Assembly (NCBI GenBank): GCA_900074885.1
Contig: FJUW01000001.1
Coordinates: 620,001 to 684,000, forward strand
From: Rhynchosporium graminicola
Lineage: Eukaryota; Ascomycota; Leotiomycetes; Helotiales; Ploettnerulaceae
Reading direction: 5' to 3'
DNA length: 64,000 nt
Part shown: one piece after another, positions 58,489 to 64,000 of the stretch
Numbering within the stretch: the stretch's first letter is position 1
Layout: each line of letters begins with the position of its first letter
The notes under the pieces: generated by a model
Told to the model about the DNA's origin: nothing
What the model saw: the letters and a program-made list of their open reading frames with translations, nothing else
The model's database searches: none
Program-made: the position numbers and the translations under genes

Positions 58489-59689
58489 ATGTCTTCTAGG
58501 ATATTCATCAATACGAACCGCAAAACCCTTGAGTCACTTCCAAGTTGCAACCCCGAAGTGCGAATCTTCCATCAATCACTTCCGCGATACAATACCACAC
58601 CATTAGTACCTCTTCCAGGCATAGCCAAAGAACTCGGCATTGCCCAGCTGTTTGTCAAAGATGAGAGTTCACGATTTGGGTTGAGTGCTTTCAAGATCCT
58701 AGGTGTGAGTACTATTTGACCCAGCCTCATCTCGAAACGACGGAGTGGCTCCCGGCTCATATTCCGATATTGACTCCTCACAGGCAAGTTGGGCAACCAA
58801 ACGCTCACTCGAGAAAAGACTTGGCCTAGATAGTTCCCAATCACCTATGTCGCTACAACAACTAGCCTCGGTGGCTCAAGCAGCAGACTTTACGCTCTAT
58901 GCCGCTACAGACGGTAACCACGGCCGAGCCGTAGCACGAATGGCGAAGTATCTCGGGATCAAAGCCCGGATATTCGTACCTAGCATGCTAGACTTCGAAG
59001 CAAAAGAGAAGATCACCAATGAAGGGGCAAATCTGGAAATTTTCGATGGGTCATATGACCAGACGGTCGTCAAGACAAAATCGCTTGCCGAGAGCCATCC
59101 TGATGGGAAAGGAGTATTGATCAGTGATACGGCGTTGACTGTCGAGGATGAGACGGCCGCTTGGATTGTAGAGGGTAATCAGACTATGTTTGATGAGATA
59201 GAAGAGCAGGTTTTTGTGGAGACTGGTGAGAGGAATATAAGTCATGTTTTTACACCTGTTGGGGTAGGGAGTTTGGTGCAGGCTGTTACTACACATTGGC
59301 AGCGAATGGAGAAGGCTAACAAACCCCTTATTGTTACGGTTGAGCCTGAGACTGCGGCTTGTCTGAAGACGAGTTTGGAGGCTGGAGAGCCGAAGAGTGT
59401 CGATGCTGAGTATACGATTTGTACGGGGATGTGCTGTGGTACTATTTCTTTGATCGGGTGGCCGATTTTGAGGACGGGTGTCAGTGCTGCGGTTACGACG
59501 ACCGATGTAGAGGTTCACAAAGCTGTAAGGGAGTTAGAGGAGTATGGTGTGATAGCTGGCCCTTGTGGTGCTGCGACGTTGGCTGGGTTGCGATTTCTAG
59601 CTGGCTCTGGAGAGATGTCGTTAAGTCCGGATTCTTTTGTTGTAATTCTTTGCACGGAAGGAAAGAGGGGTTATTTGATACCGGGGTAG
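58489..59689 (+). CDS. Diaminopropionate ammonia-lyase-like PLP enzyme (fold type II), 373 aa
   Basis: Exons 58489-58704 and 58784-59689. The schiff-base lysine motif DESSRFGLSAFKILGA is split just after the lysine region by the intron and matches diaminopropionate ammonia-lyase rather than threonine dehydratase. The PLP-binding ATDGNHGRAVA and phosphate loop PVGVGSLVQA follow, then VEPETAACLKTSL and CGTISLIGWPILR. The bacterial enzyme converts 2,3-diaminopropionate to pyruvate and ammonia. The fungal substrate is not established and could be D-serine, threonine or another beta-substituted amino acid. No presequence is seen, so a cytosolic location is inferred. The length is slightly under the ~400 aa usual for the bacterial enzyme. 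Confidence 0.85.
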
Positions 59690-60393
59690 ATGGTTGAAGC
59701 AGTCAATATACCAAGACTCAGGCATATCACATACTACGTCCCCTGACTAAGAACGATATGGTAGAGCTTGGAACGGCGTAACATCAGGCAAGCTCAGCTT
59801 CATTAAGGTAGAATTTATGGGCTCTGCTGGTGAGAAACATTTCAAACAGAGACTGAAGAAATTGACAGGCTTATTCATAATCATTTCTGCAGATGTGAGA
59901 GCTTAGCGTAGTACGCCATCTGATCAAATGGTACAGCTTAGCTATGAGTAGACTTGATGTAGCAAAGCTACAGACGTTCGTATAGAGGTAAGCTCTTGAG
60001 ATGCAAATATAGCGGGCTGATTCATCGAAGATCACAACGCCTACCTCGTCGTGAACGTACCGAGATTTACTCAAGGTGTAAAAGTTCGTAAGAGAATGTA
60101 CTCAGAGTGTTGAAAACGTTGTAAGATTATGGCAAGCCATCGCGAAGTATTTCCAAATCCGTCGTCTCAACACTGATTAAGTGGATCTTGTCTCAATCTA
60201 GATTTCAAATTGATTGACAAGCTACGACTACTCCCCTTAAGATTATCAAACGGCTCGGCCGGGCCCGCGTAGGATAACAATAAGACACAAGGCTTCAGCC
60301 TAGAAGCGGGTGGATATGGAGCCTGGGATGAACCCCGTGTCGTGTGACACTGAGGATATTTGGCTAGAGCATACTAGCCGGATAACAACGTCT

Positions 60394-60948
60394 TCAGATA
60401 CCTGCCTGAATGCCTGTCAGGTCCTGAGAGCATGGCTGAAGCTTCTGTGAAGTAAGGCAGAAGTGAGGGGGAGTCCTGTGGTACGATGCTGCACATGAAA
60501 CGCCTTCGGGACATTTGGGGTCGGGAATGACATGCTTTGACCTCCAGAGAAATTTGAAGATCGAGCTGAGCAGAACTCGAGTTGAGACAAGTGGAAAATA
60601 TGGTTGAAAGGAAACATACCAGGCTCGGAGGGTCGGAACGAATATGAATTTTAGACGGCAAGCTAGCGATGTACTCGAGTAAGGCTGAAGGGGGAGGAAA
60701 GTGTCTAAGACAGTGACTTGGCAAGGATATAAGTAAGACACACAAGCAGCAAAATCGAACACGATGAGGACGCGATGGAGCAAGTACGTACGCACTCTAC
60801 ACATTTGAACCAAGGAATTTCTGGTGTCAATACGCAAGTCTGGAGTTGAGGATCGAAATTTGATTTGGTTGCAGACTTTATCCCACGCTGGTAAGAAGGG
60901 CACGCCACCAAGGTTACGATTCATGAGGTAGGGGTGGAGTTGAAACAC
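60394..60948 (-). CDS. Uncharacterised ORF, 184 aa
   Basis: An intact minus-strand frame starts at MFQLHPYLMNRN and is rich in Leu, Ser, Pro and Phe, with a possible hydrophobic stretch near residues 60-75 (LIVFDFAACVSYLY). A GTACGTAC donor-like site near residue 51 raises the possibility that only the first part is an exon. No family was recognised. Real coding status is doubtful because a second frame overlaps it for 120 codons. Confidence 0.2.
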   Translation of the reverse strand: MFQLHPYLMNRNLGGVPFLPAWDKVCNQIKFRSSTPDLRIDTRNSLVQMCRVRTYLLHRVLIVFDFAACVSYLYPCQVTVLDTFLPLQPYSSTSLACRLKFIFVPTLRAWYVSFQPYFPLVSTRVLLSSIFKFLWRSKHVIPDPKCPEGVSCAASYHRTPPHFCLTSQKLQPCSQDLTGIQAGI

Positions 60949-61852
60949 CAGTCCAGATGAAATCTGAGAGAAAAACAGAGCTCTGAAACAAAAATCTCAG
61001 ATGACGGACTCGCTGAGGTCAAAGGCTGGAAATGTGGTCATGTTCAGGTTTGATGAGAACTGCAAGGCTAATGCAAACGATGCAGCATGCAAGCCTTTAC
61101 ATTGTAGCAGCTGTCAGGACCGGCAGCCTCGACATGATGAGAAGGGAAGGGATGGGATGAGATGGGATTCATTGGATTCGGGATATCGAAAGCCATCAAT
61201 GGATACCGTCGGAGGAGGTTATGAAATAAAAAGCAAAGAATGGAAAGGGAAAGAAAAAAGAGAAGAAAAGAAACGAGAATTATAGGAAAAGAAAACCTGA
61301 CCATTCGTGTAAGCGTAGGTGACATTTGTCAGAACACAACAAAGTGAGTACCGCTCGGAGCAATAATTACAAGAGACTGCCGGCCATGGATGACGTCTAA
61401 GGACTGAGACTTTGAGGCATTCCTAAAGCATGAGAGCAGAACGCTCTGTGGGAATTTGCATGGATACACCTTGCTACTGATGGGTTAACTCATTTGAATG
61501 CTATACTTGAACTATACACTCGTGGTGTTTTCATATCGAAGGACAAGATTCCAGCTCTTCTCTCTCTTGTCGTCTCTTCTCATCACTTGCTTCCAGCCTT
61601 GACTTAGGGATGCTTTGTCTCGCCCATGGTTCTTAGTTCATTAAGGTGCAAACCCATGCAATCAGGGGTAAAGAAAACGAGGTAGAGAAGGAGGAGGTTG
61701 AATAGAAATAATTACCCGAGGGGTTGCGAGGGGTCGGCCTGCCTTGATGCATGTTGGAGATGAATTGGATTGGATGCCTTGGTGCCTTACTATGGATAAG
61801 GTACCTAGATATCTATGGAATGATTGCCGCCCGGCCCCGCTTTCCCCCTGAG

Positions 61853-61895
61853 TCTTGGTCTTGGTCTTGGGTCTGGGTCTGGGTCTGGGTCTTGG
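61853..61895. repeat. Imperfect GGTCTT/GGGTCT hexanucleotide array
   Basis: About seven tandem units that switch from GGTCTT to GGGTCT and back, a stepwise-variant microsatellite. Confidence 0.85.
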
Positions 61896-61942
61896 TCGGG
61901 TGCCGACGGGAGGAGCTGTGCCACAGCTGTGCCCTGTGCCTC

Positions 61943-61975
61943 GCATCACATCACATCACATGACATCACATCACA
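61943..61975. repeat. (ATCAC)n pentanucleotide array
   Basis: Six to seven units of the same pentanucleotide found at 32,591-32,625, with one interrupting ATGAC unit. Confidence 0.88.
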
Positions 61976-63244
61976 CCTCGTCACCACATCATCATGTCTA
62001 CAGTACCTCGAATAGCAAAGAACAAAACATACCTGCCCTATGATACCGTATGCCTAGGTCTGGTATCTACGTTATGGTAACAAACCATTACCTTACCTTA
62101 CATTAAATTAGGGACCTTTGTTACAAGCTGCTATCCAAATACATACCTACCCAGGTACCTAGCTAGGTATATAGGTAACTTTGGCTATATTCAATTCCAG
62201 AGACTCGGGATAGCACTAGACTCTTTAAGATCACTCAGATGCAAATACGGATACAGATATAAGTACATGTACAGATACAGATACAGGTACTTTCTGAGAG
62301 GCGTCCTCGCGTCCTCTTAAATCAAATTGTATCAGTGTTCTAGCGATACTACTACTGCACCGCCTGCATCCTTGCACCGCCTCGGCGCTGTGCGCTACGA
62401 GCGATTGTCCTGTCCGGTCCAGCCAGGTAGAGTCAGACTGGCGCCAATCTATCTACCTACACTCCTCGAACCAACTCACTCCGTTCACCACCACCACCGA
62501 AACTCCAACGATTTGTTGTTATCCGTTGAGGTTCTACGGCATCGAGGACACGCGAAGCTATCCTTTCCTCTTAGGAATTCCCTGTTGCCCCGTACCTTCG
62601 CCAGTTCGAGAGCATATCGCGGGAGGAGATATCTTAAATACAGAATATAGGATTAGGAATCAATACGACCAAACGATACGACACATATATACCACGCGAC
62701 ATAAATCGCACAGGAGACACCTGTAAAACGGACCGTCCGCGAAATGGAGATACATTGGGACCTGTAAATTAGGATATCTGAGAGAAACAATTGTGTACAG
62801 AGGACTCGCGGATGACACGAGGTCAGTTGGACACCAGATTGAAATTCCATTCGGCATGAGCAGTTTTGCAAAATCCGAGAGCGACCTTGATGACGACGAG
62901 GAAGAATGAACAATTGCTGACGTCCGCCGACGGCCAGAAATTTGAATACGAACGAACTGTACCTTAGTGACTGAGTCGTCCCTTCCAAAGTCTATAGTCC
63001 TACCATATACGATCTGCAACTTCCTGTATGCGCAGAGCCACCACCGCCAAAAGCCAGCCGAGAATCGCATATTGTATAACAGAACTCGAAATCTCTTTCC
63101 TCAAGACGAATATTCGCATTTACTCGTGGCTTTCCAGGGGTCTATTGCCGCAACATTTTATCTTACCAAAGAGCAGGTCGAGAGGTAGGGGGTTAGCTCA
63201 ATCCGGTTAGTCGGAAAAGTGCCCGCGACGACTTCAACTCCAAT

Positions 63245-64000
63245 ATGGACTTCCTCGCTGAGTCGACGCAGCACCCGTTCCATGTAGAATCATCTCCGAA
63301 TCGCTCTGCCACCTCTCACAAGAGGACTCCTTCACTCTCTACGGCTCGGCCTAGGAGCCGCGAACGTACCGCTCCGCCTCTCTCTCAAAATGCACTCAAC
63401 TCGAGGCCTGTAACATCTGCCGACACCCAGGGGGGTAACCTCAATCGATGGTCGAAATCTACGAGTTCCAGTACCGCCAGCCATAAACACAAGAGATCAA
63501 TTTCATCTGCGAGACGAATGTCCTTCGGCGGCGGATCCTCGTTCTTAGACACATCCTCACCTCCTCGCAAACTCCAGAAACCGTATCCGTCGACGACAGA
63601 CTCCCCCACGTCTCAAATTAAGGTCGCTCGTCCGATATTAGATCCTCCCTCAATATTACTCCCTCCAATCAACACGCTGCCGAGTTTGCAGACGTCATTG
63701 AACAATAATTCCTCCCCATTGACAGGGCCAACTACCCCATCACCATCGACCGCCCAGATACTATCGGCTGCCGCTCGTTCTGTAGACTACTTTGGGAAGG
63801 GCTGGGACGACCCGTCCTTAGGGCCTAGGGACTTTTCTCACAGGAGGTCCCCATCTGCATCTAAGACTGCCAACCTCGGTCCTTCGCCAGTTCTTCACTC
63901 GGCCGTCACCACAGACCATCGGCGGCAGCCTGCAGACGAAGAGGAAGAGAAGCCACGGTCAAGAGGCCATTCACGGCACCGGTCACAAACAAAGGGTAGT
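63245..64000 (+). CDS. 5' part of an uncharacterised Ser/Pro-rich protein, runs off the window
   Basis: From ATG at 63,245 the frame stays open for 252 codons to the window end. The N-terminal region is disordered and rich in Ser, Pro, Arg and Thr (MDFLAESTQHPFHVESS, KHKRSISSARRMSFGGG), with one more ordered-looking piece, ILSAAARSVDYFGKGWDDPS, near residue 180. It ends in an Arg/His/Ser-rich stretch. No domain is recognisable in the visible part; fungal regulators with a C-terminal catalytic domain often begin this way. No signal peptide. Other start sites or an upstream exon cannot be excluded. Confidence 0.65.
   Translation, partial: MDFLAESTQHPFHVESSPNRSATSHKRTPSLSTARPRSRERTAPPLSQNALNSRPVTSADTQGGNLNRWSKSTSSSTASHKHKRSISSARRMSFGGGSSFLDTSSPPRKLQKPYPSTTDSPTSQIKVARPILDPPSILLPPINTLPSLQTSLNNNSSPLTGPTTPSPSTAQILSAAARSVDYFGKGWDDPSLGPRDFSHRRSPSASKTANLGPSPVLHSAVTTDHRRQPADEEEEKPRSRGHSRHRSQTKGS

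Larger units (their letters stand above)
59690..63244. other. Intergenic region of ~3.6 kb with simple repeats
   Basis: No confident gene. A 184-codon minus-strand frame at 60,394-60,948 is the only sizeable one and is listed separately. Simple repeats lie at 61,853-61,895 and 61,943-61,975, and dense palindromic GGTACCTAG-type words at 62,140-62,180. The final ~900 bp lead into the gene at 63,245. Confidence 0.55.

Noticed and set aside
63186..63245. A-box-like TTAGCTCAATCCGG just before the last gene
   Set aside because: No B-box (GGTTCGANNCC) within about 70 nt and no cloverleaf pairing, so it is not a tRNA.

Overview
This 64 kb window is chromosomal DNA from a filamentous ascomycete (Pezizomycotina). 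Genes carry short introns (mostly 47-190 nt), occur singly on both strands and are separated by long, microsatellite-rich intergenic DNA. Gene content (Dicer-like 2, Stc1-domain protein, DUF7514 protein, Ime2-type kinase, DHX35-type helicase, GH43 arabinanase) fits a leotiomycete-like saprobe or plant associate; the exact taxon is inference. No rRNA, convincing tRNA, CRISPR array or complete transposon was seen. All exon structures were assembled by hand from splice signals, reading phase and protein-family motifs, and each listed multi-exon gene sums to a whole number of codons.

Layout. 0.7-13.3 kb is an RNA-silencing-flavoured block. A 2H-phosphoesterase (AKAP7/ASCC1-like) gene is divergent from a complete seven-exon Dicer-like 2 gene across a 577-bp shared upstream region; then come a DUF7514 protein and a Stc1-domain protein on the minus strand. 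A three-copy ~80-bp repeat lies just beyond the stop of the Stc1-domain gene. 13.3-20.4 kb is gene-poor and AT-richer, with decayed-looking reading frames. At 20.5-22.9 kb is an Ime2/RCK-family kinase with a long leader. 25.9-28.0 kb encodes a membrane-anchored type-B carboxylesterase, and 28.2-30.3 kb (minus) a DHX35-type DEAH helicase with an apparent GC-AG intron.

30.3-42.7 kb holds two single-pass membrane proteins with long low-complexity leaders full of tetra- and pentanucleotide repeats. 42.7-50.5 kb (all minus) holds a DHA1-type multidrug MFS transporter, a myo-inositol/proton symporter-type MFS protein and an indoleamine 2,3-dioxygenase. 52.7-59.7 kb (all plus) holds a Rieske-AIF (AIFM3-like) oxidoreductase, a secreted GH43 endo-arabinanase and a diaminopropionate ammonia-lyase-like PLP enzyme. 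The last gene, starting at 63,245, runs off the window.

Functional links are modest. The best candidate for a co-acting set is the first block: small-RNA biogenesis (DCL2), a possible RNA-end or 2',5'-oligonucleotide phosphodiesterase on a shared promoter region, and a Stc1-domain protein, whose fission-yeast founder couples RNAi to heterochromatin. The rest looks like ordinary housekeeping, nutrient-uptake and catabolic genes without a clear biosynthetic cluster.
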